Source: Planctomycetota bacterium (GTDB lineage Bacteria > Planctomycetota > UBA8742 > UBA2392). From it: a stretch of 64,000 nucleotides of DNA. Below, piece after piece: positions 49,577 to 57,450 of the stretch. The notes under the pieces are model-generated. The model ran no database searches, was not told the origin of the DNA, and saw only the letters and a program-made list of their open reading frames with translations. Every line of letters starts with the position of its first letter. Position 1 is the stretch's first letter. A program made the translations under genes and the position numbers. The stretch spans positions 193,159 through 257,158 of the forward strand of contig JAHBXZ010000005.1 of NCBI GenBank assembly GCA_019636215.1, given 5' to 3'.

Positions 49577-50659
49577 ATGGCACGCAACGTCATTCACATT
49601 GTCGGCACCGGTACCATCGGAGAGCCGCTGATCGGGCTGCTGACCCACTACCAGAAAGACCTCGGCATCGATGAAGTGACCTTCAACAAGCGCACGCCGC
49701 TCAAGACAGACCGCAGCAAAGTCGTTGACCTTGTTCGCCGCGGGGCCAAGCTGGCCACTTCACGCGACCAGTTCAGCGGTTTTGACAAGCTGGGCATCAA
49801 GGCCACCTACGACACCGAAGAAGCCATCAACCGCGCCACCGTGGTGGTGGACTGCACACCCAGCGGCGCCGGACTTGCCAACAAGGAACAGTACTACCTG
49901 AAGGCCGCGGCAGCAGGCGGCAAGGGCTACATCGCGCAGGGCAGCGAGTTCGGCTTCGGCAAGATGTACGCCCGCGGCATCAACGATGAAACCCTGGTGC
50001 CCGGCGAGGACAAGTTTGTGCAGGTGGTCAGCTGCAACACCCACAACATCAGCGCGCTGATCAAGCTGTTCGGAACCAGAAACAACACCGCGCCGGACAA
50101 CCTTGTCAGCGCGGACTTTGTGTGCATGCGCCGCGCCAACGACATCAGCCAGGATGATGACTTCTGCGCCAGCCCCGAAGTCGGCAAGCACAAGGACGAA
50201 AAGTTCGGCACCCACCACGCCCGCGATGCCTGGCACCTATACAAAACCAAGGGCTGGGACCTGCAGGGCCTGTACAGCAGCGCGATGAAGCTGAACAGCC
50301 AGTTCATGCACGTGATGCGCTTTCACCTGCGGGTCAAGGAAGCGACCAGCGTCGACAAGATGATCAAGACAATCCGTGAAGACGACCGCCAGGCCCTGAC
50401 TTTCAAGAAGAGCGCCAACCAGATCTTCAGCTTCGGGCGCGACCACGGCTTCTTCGGCCGCATCCTGAACCAGACCATCATCCCGCACGAGACACTCAGC
50501 GTTTCCAATAACGGCACGGACATCCGCGGTTTCTGCTTCACCAGCCAGGACGGCAACAGCCTGCTGAGTTCGGTGGCCGCGGCCCTGTGGGCGATTGACC
50601 CGGAAACGTTCGAGAAGAAGATCCAGGTTCTCAAGCCCTACTTCTTCGAAGAAGTGTAA
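49577..50659 (+). CDS. Archaeal-type (type II) glyceraldehyde-3-phosphate dehydrogenase-like protein
   Basis: 360 residues, strong ribosome binding site (aaggaga). The Rossmann start VIHIVGTGTIGEPLIGLLT, the VVDCTPSGAGLANKEQYYL motif and the catalytic-Cys segment VVSCNTHNISALIKLF (typical VVSCNTTGL) match the type II GAPDH seen in archaea, which oxidises glyceraldehyde 3-phosphate with NAD(P) and phosphate. Family members usually have CNTT after the Cys; here the sequence is CNTH. Later 'HVMRFHLRVKEATSVDKMIK' carries a plausible substrate-binding His. The length is normal. A terminator follows. It could also be a related phosphate-sugar dehydrogenase; the substrate is inferred. Confidence 0.75.
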   Translation: MARNVIHIVGTGTIGEPLIGLLTHYQKDLGIDEVTFNKRTPLKTDRSKVVDLVRRGAKLATSRDQFSGFDKLGIKATYDTEEAINRATVVVDCTPSGAGLANKEQYYLKAAAAGGKGYIAQGSEFGFGKMYARGINDETLVPGEDKFVQVVSCNTHNISALIKLFGTRNNTAPDNLVSADFVCMRRANDISQDDDFCASPEVGKHKDEKFGTHHARDAWHLYKTKGWDLQGLYSSAMKLNSQFMHVMRFHLRVKEATSVDKMIKTIREDDRQALTFKKSANQIFSFGRDHGFFGRILNQTIIPHETLSVSNNGTDIRGFCFTSQDGNSLLSSVAAALWAIDPETFEKKIQVLKPYFFEEV

Positions 50660-50677
50660 GCCACTGCCAGACGCAAG

Positions 50678-50712
50678 ACGGCGGCCCGGAACCGGGCCGC
50701 CGTTCTTGTTGT
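50678..50712 (+). terminator. Rho-independent terminator after the GAPDH-like gene
   Basis: Perfect 12-base arms (50678-50689 and 50692-50703) separated by AA, followed by tcttgttgt. Confidence 0.75.
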
Positions 50713-50778
50713 CCCGGACAATGCATGGCTTGTGTATGGGGGTCGCCAACCGATAATGCGGGCTTGCGGGAGAATCTC

Positions 50779-53103
50779 ATGCAGACCCTTCAGCCAGTGC
50801 GTGTGCCTGCACGCGTTGTCGCGGTGCTGGCGTTTTGGATTCTTGCTTGCGGTACCACCGAGGAGTACCAGCAGCCCTACTACCAGGACCCGAACCCGAG
50901 TTACACGCCGCCGCCCCAAGCCCAGCCGCAGCCCGAGTACGTGGCGCCAGCCAAGCCGGCCGAACCTGCGGCTCCGACCATACCGTCCTATGTTGCCGAA
51001 TTGGATCGCAACCAGCCCCCGCAGGTCGCCAAGACCATTGACGTCACCATCCAGGGCGGCGCGCCACAGAAGCCCACTGACGACATCTGGACAAGCCTGA
51101 GCGCGCGTTATGGCGTGGCCATAAGCGACAACAACCCTAACCGGGGAAACGGCAACGACCCCCTGATCCTGTACGACTTCAAGCTGGGCTTTGGTGACCA
51201 CCAGGTGACTCTGGCGGCGGTGGCGGAATCCAAGACGGTCTACAACGCCGACGGCTCCAGCACCAAGCTGGCGCACGGCCTTGGCTTCTGCACCTTTGAC
51301 AACAGCCGGGCCAGGATGCAGGCCAAATCTTACTACCGGCTGGACGATCCCTACACCTATGCGCTGGGGTACTTTCGCGACGGCAGAATGCACGGCCCAT
51401 GGGCCTTCAACCTGGAGGACGAGGCCCGCACGGGCACCCAGGTCATGCGCTACATCGCCGAGTACACCGCCAATCAGGCCAACGGCGAGGTCCGCTTCTT
51501 CAATCGGCAGGGCTATCTGGTGGAACAGTGCTGGGCCGTCGCTGGTGTGCGCCATGGCAGTTCGTACCAGTGGTTTGAAGGCGGATCGATTGCCACCAGC
51601 TTTGTCGGCGGTGTGCAGTACGGGCAATGCCTGGAGTTCAATGCCGCCGGTCAGATGACCGTGCGCGGCACGATCTACCGCGACAGCTACTACGGACGCA
51701 CCGAGTTCTGGTACCCCGGCAGCGACCAGCCCTGCGTTGTGCGCTACTTTGACTTTGGCCCTGACCGCGGCTGGGCCACGTACTACGACAAGGATGGCGC
51801 CCTGCACCACCAGTCGTGGATTGAAGATGGCGCGCAGACCGGCCCCTGGGTCTCGTACACCAAAGGCGGATTCAAGCAATGGCAGGGGCCACGCGTGAAG
51901 GGTGTGGCCCATGGCGCATTCCAGCGCTTTCATGCCGACGGCTGGGTCGACCTGGAATGTGAGTACGTTGAAGGCAAGCAAACCGGGCCTATCCGCTGGC
52001 TGTACCAGACTGGCAAGGTGCGCGAGGAAGGCCGCATGGAGAAAGGCATCCGCCAGGGCGAATTCAAGAGCTGGCGCGAAGACGGCTCTCTGCAATGGAT
52101 CGCGGATTGGAAGGACGGCCAGTCCGGCAAAGTCACTTACTACGACGCCCAGGGCAAGGTCGAGCGCGTGGAGGGCGACCCGCTGGCCGGCCTGCAGGCC
52201 GCAGGCTGGACCTGGATCGACAACGGCGACCTGCGCGCCCGCGATGCCACCAACGTGGCGCTGGCCTTCAACCCGGAGACCGGGCGCTGCCTGATGTTCG
52301 GCGGCGAGGATCTTGAGCAATCCCTGAGTGCCACACACGAGTTCGATGGCACCAAATGGGCCGAACTGTTGCCTCGACGCACGCCACCCGACCGATCAGG
52401 CGCCATCCTGTACTGGGATGTCGGGCGCAAGCGGCTGCGCCTGGCCGGCGGGTACTCGTTCTTCGAGTTCGATACCAGTGCCAGCGAAGCCCAGAAAGAC
52501 GTGTGGGAGTGGGACGGCCGCATCTGGGGCCTGGCCGATGACGGCGAGGGCGGCCCGCATGAAGTCCTGCGCAGCCGAGCAGCCTACGACCCGCAGCGCA
52601 AAGTGCTGGTGGTGATCGGGCGTGCCCCGGACGCTGACAGCTGGCACACATTTCTGTTTGACGGCGAACACTGGACTCGCAAGCCCGGCGTGGAGTCCAC
52701 CGACCCCGCTGCCGCTCAATTGGTGTGGGACCCTTCCGCCGGAAAAGTCGCCATGTGGTTGCCCTCAGAGTCCACAGGCGCGGCCGCGCACCGCGCCTGG
52801 CACTGGGACGGCGAGGCCTGGCAGAAGGGGCCGGCAACACTGGTTCCCCCGGAAGGCTCTGTGTTCAGTGCCTGCGCGGACGAAGGCCGAAAGGGCCTGT
52901 GGGCCAACAACGGCGACAGCCTTCTGTTCTATGACGGCACCCACTGGGTAGCCTATGAAAAGCCGCAGATGGTCAACACAGGTACTATCATCACGGTAGA
53001 CCCGAAGTCGGGGCGGGTCTTTGCCCAGGGAAGCCTGAGCGCCCTGGCTTTGGGCACGAACGAAAGCTGGTGGTTTGACCCGGACCAAGGCAAAAGGAAG
53101 TAA
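50779..53103 (+). CDS. MORN/YwqK-like and kelch-like repeat lipoprotein
   Basis: 774 residues from ATG at 50779 ('gggaga' upstream). Lipobox ILAC near residue 24, then a Pro/Tyr/Gln-rich linker. Residues about 180-470 have MORN_2/YwqK-type beta-hairpin repeats of about 22 residues: GYFRDGRMHGPWAFNLEDEA, NGEVRFFNRQGYLVEQCW, YDKDGALHHQSWIEDGAQTG, GAFQRFHADGWVDLECEY, GEFKSWREDGSLQWIADWKD. Residues about 490-770 have kelch/galactose-oxidase-like blades (ALAFNPETGRCLMFGGED, GAILYWDVGRKRLRLAGGYS, AAYDPQRKVLVVIGRAPD). No catalytic residues recognised. Surface-exposed repeat protein, perhaps for adhesion or protein binding. Confidence 0.75.
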   Translation: MQTLQPVRVPARVVAVLAFWILACGTTEEYQQPYYQDPNPSYTPPPQAQPQPEYVAPAKPAEPAAPTIPSYVAELDRNQPPQVAKTIDVTIQGGAPQKPTDDIWTSLSARYGVAISDNNPNRGNGNDPLILYDFKLGFGDHQVTLAAVAESKTVYNADGSSTKLAHGLGFCTFDNSRARMQAKSYYRLDDPYTYALGYFRDGRMHGPWAFNLEDEARTGTQVMRYIAEYTANQANGEVRFFNRQGYLVEQCWAVAGVRHGSSYQWFEGGSIATSFVGGVQYGQCLEFNAAGQMTVRGTIYRDSYYGRTEFWYPGSDQPCVVRYFDFGPDRGWATYYDKDGALHHQSWIEDGAQTGPWVSYTKGGFKQWQGPRVKGVAHGAFQRFHADGWVDLECEYVEGKQTGPIRWLYQTGKVREEGRMEKGIRQGEFKSWREDGSLQWIADWKDGQSGKVTYYDAQGKVERVEGDPLAGLQAAGWTWIDNGDLRARDATNVALAFNPETGRCLMFGGEDLEQSLSATHEFDGTKWAELLPRRTPPDRSGAILYWDVGRKRLRLAGGYSFFEFDTSASEAQKDVWEWDGRIWGLADDGEGGPHEVLRSRAAYDPQRKVLVVIGRAPDADSWHTFLFDGEHWTRKPGVESTDPAAAQLVWDPSAGKVAMWLPSESTGAAAHRAWHWDGEAWQKGPATLVPPEGSVFSACADEGRKGLWANNGDSLLFYDGTHWVAYEKPQMVNTGTIITVDPKSGRVFAQGSLSALALGTNESWWFDPDQGKRK

Positions 53104-53142
53104 GCAAAGCATCAGGGGGCGGTAAGGATTCAGGAGACGGCA

Positions 53143-54075
53143 GTGAACGCAGGGGCAAGCGCCACAATGGATGAGCCGCAGGTAGTTGCGGCCCCGCAGG
53201 ACGTTGCGTTGGTGGCACATCAGGCCGTAGTCGCAGCCAAGGGCCATGCTGACCGCGTCGTATCCAAAGACGACCGCTTCCGGCAGGTGTACTGGCTGGA
53301 TCTGGTCAAGGTGACCCGCTGGCAGGCCTTCGTGGAAACGACCTTGAGCACCCCCTGGGTCGCGTTGACTCTGGCGTTCTTTTACATGGTGCAGGCCACC
53401 GGGGTCTGGTGGTGGCTGGTTCCGGGCCTGCTGTGCAGTTTTTATGTGTTCCTGACCGGGCTGCGCCAGGCGCATAATGCGTTTCACTATTCGGTGGGCA
53501 TTCCGCGGCTGGGTTGCGACCTGCTGATGACCTGGCTCAGCCTGGTCATGACCGGCAGCATGCATGCCGTACAGTTCAATCACCTGCACCACCACCGCAA
53601 CAACGGCAGCGACGATGACGTGGAAGGCTTCACGGCCAAGCTCAGCTGGTGGAAGGCCCTGCTGGTGGGCCCGTACTTTCCGCTGAAGCTGCACTGGTTC
53701 GCGCTGAAGAACGCCAAACCGGCCCAGAAGCGATGGATCTATGCCGAACTGGCCATGGGCGCGGCCTGGGGCGGAGTGGTGCTGTGGCTGACGCTTGCCT
53801 TCAACCAGTGGTGGCTGGCGATCTACTGGACCAGCATGCTGCTGGGCCAGTGCGGCACAGGCTTCTTTGCCGTGTGGACGGTTCATCACGGCTGCCATGG
53901 CACGGAATACATTGCCCGCACACAGCGTGGCTGGCTGAAGAACCTGATCAGCTATCAGATGTTCCACCATGTGGAACATCACCTGTTCCCGGCGGTGCCC
54001 ACCTGCAACTGGGCCAAGCTGGGCCAGCGCCTGGACGAAGCAGCGCCGGAGCTGCGCAAGATGCAGGTGTACTAG
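53143..54075 (+). CDS. Membrane fatty acid desaturase
   Basis: 310 residues, GTG start with 'ggagacgg' upstream. The three di-iron histidine boxes are intact: HNAFH (about 113-117), HLHHHR (about 146-151) and HHVEHH near the end (about 279-284), with an extra HHGCHG between. Four hydrophobic segments pair around the boxes (ALTLAFFYMVQATGVWWWLV, LICSFYVF-type, LAMGAAWGGVVLWLTLAF, WLAIYWTSMLLGQC). The enzyme introduces double bonds into acyl chains, or hydroxylates related lipids such as carotenoids; the substrate is not evident. It sits 39 bases after the MORN/kelch lipoprotein and may be co-transcribed. Confidence 0.85.
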   Translation: MNAGASATMDEPQVVAAPQDVALVAHQAVVAAKGHADRVVSKDDRFRQVYWLDLVKVTRWQAFVETTLSTPWVALTLAFFYMVQATGVWWWLVPGLLCSFYVFLTGLRQAHNAFHYSVGIPRLGCDLLMTWLSLVMTGSMHAVQFNHLHHHRNNGSDDDVEGFTAKLSWWKALLVGPYFPLKLHWFALKNAKPAQKRWIYAELAMGAAWGGVVLWLTLAFNQWWLAIYWTSMLLGQCGTGFFAVWTVHHGCHGTEYIARTQRGWLKNLISYQMFHHVEHHLFPAVPTCNWAKLGQRLDEAAPELRKMQVY

Positions 54076-54176
54076 GAAGTGCGCAGTGCGCAGTGCGAAG
54101 TCCTGAGTTCGAGGTCCAGGACACTGGAACCTCATGCCATCGTCACTGAGCTCAGCACTCCAAATCCTAAATTGTT

Positions 54177-54236
54177 GAAGGGGCGGCTCGGGAGTGCCGC
54201 CCCTTCGAGCCATGCGACGCTGGGCATCGTCGCATG
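54177..54236. terminator. Two hairpins between converging genes
   Basis: A perfect 11-bp stem with 8-base loop (54177-54187 with 54196-54206) and a perfect 9-bp stem with 8-base loop (54211-54219 with 54228-54236). Neither has a strong T run; they probably separate the desaturase and FHA-CAP transcripts. Confidence 0.5.
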
Positions 54237-54255
54237 ACCAGCAACATTCGCTGTA

Positions 54256-57072
54256 CTATTGTCCGCCGCGGCTGACCGAATTCTCGGCACCTTCATCTTT
54301 GCCGCCGAACTTCTGCGTCCAGATGTGGCCGAACTTGCCGCTGCCAAGCACACGCCAGGCCGGGTGCAGGATGTTGCGATGGTGGCCGCTGCTGTTGCAC
54401 CAGGCGTTGTGGCTGCTGGCCGCAGTCGGGCCGGCGCTGTTCATGTGGATGTTTTCGCCGCCGCCGGCGGTGTAGCCCTCATAGCGCATGCGCTCGCCGG
54501 GGTTGTTGCCGCGCGGCCCGCCGGGCGAATCGTGGGCGATCTGCCCGCCGTTCTGTTCCACACACCACCGGCTGTGATGCTTTGCACCCCAGAACAGCTT
54601 GTCATTGAGCTTCAACGCAACGCGACCGAACATGATGCGGTACTCGTTGGTGATGCGAACCTGCTCGCGGCCGTCGGCGTCCGTGTGGCCCTCACCGCTG
54701 GGGAACTTCTCGTTGGACTCCATCACTTCGCGGTTCAGGCTGATCAGCGCCTTGCGCTGCTTGTCTTCTGCCGGTGCGTAGTTGCGGATGCTCAGGGCCT
54801 TGTTGGCAATGGTTTCCACGTACTTGATGTCTTCCTCGGGTGTGCCGGTGTAGAACTTCTGTTCCGGGTCCAGTTGCGCCATCTTTTCGCAGATCGCGCG
54901 AACCCGGGCCAGAATCGCCTCGTACTCCGGGTTGGTCTGTCCGGTGAACTTTGTCGGGTCATTCCAGATCTCGCGAACGGCCGCCACGCGGGTGTTTACC
55001 TCGGCCTGCACTTCGGCCTGGTTCGGCCCGTACGGGTACGGGTAGCGCACGGTGTCCATGATCAGTTCCAGCGCATAGGCGCGGCGCTTGTCAAGCTCCG
55101 TCAGCAATGCCCGCATCTTGGTGTCGTCGCTGGCCAGCAGGCCGGTGGCGGCCTCGGCCCGGGCAATCTCCGCCTGGCGCAGCTTGTCCATGATCAGCAC
55201 AGCCGGGCCGACGGCACGATCACCCATGCCCTGGATCTCGGCAAAGGCCTTTTCGGCCTCTTCCATCTTCTTCTTGTCCTTGCTGCCGGCGTTTTTCTCA
55301 AAGCGCGTCAGCACGGCACGCAGCCGGCGGTCAAACTCAATCGTCTCGCGTTCTGCAGGCGCGATCAGCGCGCCCTCAAACTCGATGTAGCCGCCCTCGG
55401 GAATCGCCATCTTGCGCTTGGTGGCAATCAGGATGTCGATGCCTTCCTTCCAGCCGTTCTCCTTCTTGAACAACGCAAAGGCGCGCTGGCTGCCGGCGTC
55501 GATCAATCCCGCGTTGAAGGCATAGATGGTGACTGCCAGCAGGTCCTGGCTGTTCAGGGCCGGGACGCGGTCGTAAAGCTGCAGCATGTCCTCGGCCGCA
55601 ACATCGGCCCACTTCAGCTTGGTGCGGAACGGCAATTCCTCGCCGGTCTTCTTGTCGATCTTGGAGACCTCAATCGTCACCTTGTCGTCGGCCGCTTCCT
55701 TGATCTGGGCGTTGCTGCCGCGATACATGAAGCGACGGTCGGTCAGCTTGCCGCCCTGGATGGCCAGCACCAGCTTCTGCTGCAGCGTGGCCAGCAGCTT
55801 CTCTTCACTGCGTGCACCGTCGGGAAGCAAGGGGTTCTTGCCGGGCAGGTTCTCTTTGGTTTCCTTGATCTTGTCGAGAATCGACGGCTTCTTGGCAACG
55901 TCTTCCACGCGCGGGGTTTCTTCGGGCGCGCTGGTGGCCTTCATTTCATACAGCTTGGCCTGTTCGGCGCGATAAAGGCTCTCGTCTTCGGTGGAAAGCC
56001 AGGCGCGGGTGAGGATCAAATCCAGAATCGCCAGCGCGTCGTCAAACCGGCGCATGTCCCGCAGGTCCAGAATCTGTGCAAACCCGCCGTTGACCCAGGC
56101 CTCGTTCTGCTTCATGGCCCCGGCAGTGAACTTGTCCATGCGACTGCGGTAGTTGTTGCCAACGCCGCGCAGGTACTCATTGCCGGCAAGCCAGCGGCCA
56201 AGGTCATTCATGCGCTGGATGGCGGCGCGATACTGGCCGTCTTCTACTTCTGTTGTGCTGGCGGCGATGTCGGCGTCGACGCGACTCTTGACCTCGCCAT
56301 CAAGCTCACGCAGTACACCGGCGCGCAGGTCCGCAATGCGGTTGGCCGCCACGCTGCCATGCTTGCCCTTCAGGGGTTCGGCCAGCTTGTCCAGTGCCAG
56401 CAGGCGCTCCACGGCCGAATCAGTGCTGCCGGCCTTTTCGGTGGCCAGCGCGATTACGGCCTTTTCTTCGTCAGAGAGCTCAGCCTGACGTGGAGTTGCA
56501 GGGCCGGCCTTGGCCACGTCCGGCGGTGTTCCACCACTGCCGATATTGCTGACCAGGATGTAGCTGCCCACACCCAGCACCACCACGGCAACCGCCGCGG
56601 CAGCGATGGCAAACACCGGCTGCTTCTTGCGTGGCAGGTTGTGCACTGGTGCCTCGGCACCTTCTGCTGCTGCGGCGTCCGGCTGGCGCACCGGACGCGC
56701 GGGAGCAGCCCGCCTGGCTGGCCGGGCTGCCGCCGGTGCTCCCCCGGGAGCGGGTGAGCTTGGTGGCGCATCGGCTGCGGCCGCAAGGCCGACCACCTGG
56801 ATGCGAGTCTTGCCGATCAGGATGACGTCGTTTTCTTTAAGGTAGGCGAAGTTGACTTTCTCGTCGTTGACCACCGTGCCATTGGCCGACATCTGGTCGA
56901 CAAGCTTCCATCCATCGACGGTCCGCTCGAGTGTCAGGTGCTGGCGGGACGCGGCCTTTTCATCGGGAATGGCCAGGTCGTTGCTTGGCGCGCGACCGAT
57001 GGAAATGATTCCAAGGTCAGGATTTGGGGTGAAATCACGTACCACGCCGTTTTCAGAAATCAGCAGTTTCAT
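54256..57072 (-). CDS. FHA domain - transmembrane - large domain - CAP domain fusion protein
   Basis: 938 residues. N-terminal FHA domain (1-95) with SIGRAPSNDL (24-33), SRQHL (42-46) and 'DQMSANGTVV' (59-68), all phosphothreonine-binding features. A Pro/Ala-rich linker (100-145) precedes one transmembrane helix (about 152-176). The next about 600 residues are helical and Lys/Glu-rich without a known fold; RFMYRGSNAQIKE..., EIPEGGYIEF-like segments suggest small beta domains. The C-terminus (809-923) is a CAP/SCP domain with 'LFWGAKHHSRWC', TAGGGENIHMNSAG, WCNSSGHHRNILHP and GHIWTQKFG. It joins an internal phosphopeptide reader to a secreted CAP domain, a combination I do not recall. Confidence 0.85.
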   Translation of the reverse strand: MKLLISENGVVRDFTPNPDLGIISIGRAPSNDLAIPDEKAASRQHLTLERTVDGWKLVDQMSANGTVVNDEKVNFAYLKENDVILIGKTRIQVVGLAAAADAPPSSPAPGGAPAAARPARRAAPARPVRQPDAAAAEGAEAPVHNLPRKKQPVFAIAAAAVAVVVLGVGSYILVSNIGSGGTPPDVAKAGPATPRQAELSDEEKAVIALATEKAGSTDSAVERLLALDKLAEPLKGKHGSVAANRIADLRAGVLRELDGEVKSRVDADIAASTTEVEDGQYRAAIQRMNDLGRWLAGNEYLRGVGNNYRSRMDKFTAGAMKQNEAWVNGGFAQILDLRDMRRFDDALAILDLILTRAWLSTEDESLYRAEQAKLYEMKATSAPEETPRVEDVAKKPSILDKIKETKENLPGKNPLLPDGARSEEKLLATLQQKLVLAIQGGKLTDRRFMYRGSNAQIKEAADDKVTIEVSKIDKKTGEELPFRTKLKWADVAAEDMLQLYDRVPALNSQDLLAVTIYAFNAGLIDAGSQRAFALFKKENGWKEGIDILIATKRKMAIPEGGYIEFEGALIAPAERETIEFDRRLRAVLTRFEKNAGSKDKKKMEEAEKAFAEIQGMGDRAVGPAVLIMDKLRQAEIARAEAATGLLASDDTKMRALLTELDKRRAYALELIMDTVRYPYPYGPNQAEVQAEVNTRVAAVREIWNDPTKFTGQTNPEYEAILARVRAICEKMAQLDPEQKFYTGTPEEDIKYVETIANKALSIRNYAPAEDKQRKALISLNREVMESNEKFPSGEGHTDADGREQVRITNEYRIMFGRVALKLNDKLFWGAKHHSRWCVEQNGGQIAHDSPGGPRGNNPGERMRYEGYTAGGGENIHMNSAGPTAASSHNAWCNSSGHHRNILHPAWRVLGSGKFGHIWTQKFGGKDEGAENSVSRGGQ

Positions 57073-57395
57073 GTCGCACTCCGCACGTACGTAAACTTAG
57101 TTGCCACCAGCTCGCCCGTTTCTCCAGCCCGGGGCAAATCGGGCACTATCTTGACCATCAAACGCAGTTCTTGTGCCAATCGGCCCCGTTCATCCCGGGT
57201 ACGTCAGTAAGCATGTTGGACCGCGCATGGTTCCAATCCCGAGCAACGCAATCGTGTAACATATACCCATTTCGGCAACTGTGGCTACATTCCAAAGCCG
57301 ATCGCCAAGTACCCACTTCTTTGGAAACCTTGATTTCAACGTGGTTGCCACAATTCTGCCGATTTTGGCATGCGCGCACTTTTTATACACCGCGA
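57073..57395. other. Intergenic region, lower GC, nothing identified
   Basis: 323 bases upstream of the FHA-CAP gene and downstream of the 1030-residue protein. GC is clearly lower than in the flanking genes. No ORF with a plausible start and no RNA gene were recognised; it presumably carries the FHA-CAP promoter. 'ggagtgcgac' directly before the ATG serves as ribosome binding site. Confidence 0.5.
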
Positions 57396-57428
57396 GAAAC
57401 AGAAAGAGGCGGCCGGTTGGCCGCCTCT
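57396..57428 (-). terminator. Rho-independent terminator of the 1030-residue protein gene
   Basis: Read on the minus strand, a 10-bp stem (57428-57419 with 57414-57405) with a 4-base loop is followed by ttctgtttc. It lies 23 bases after the gene's stop. Confidence 0.65.
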
Positions 57429-57450
57429 CGGTGTTTCTGGCGCATCGCTT

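Noticed and set aside
54259..56757. 832-codon plus-strand ORF
   Set aside because: Antisense to the FHA-CAP gene, whose domains are clear; shadow frame.
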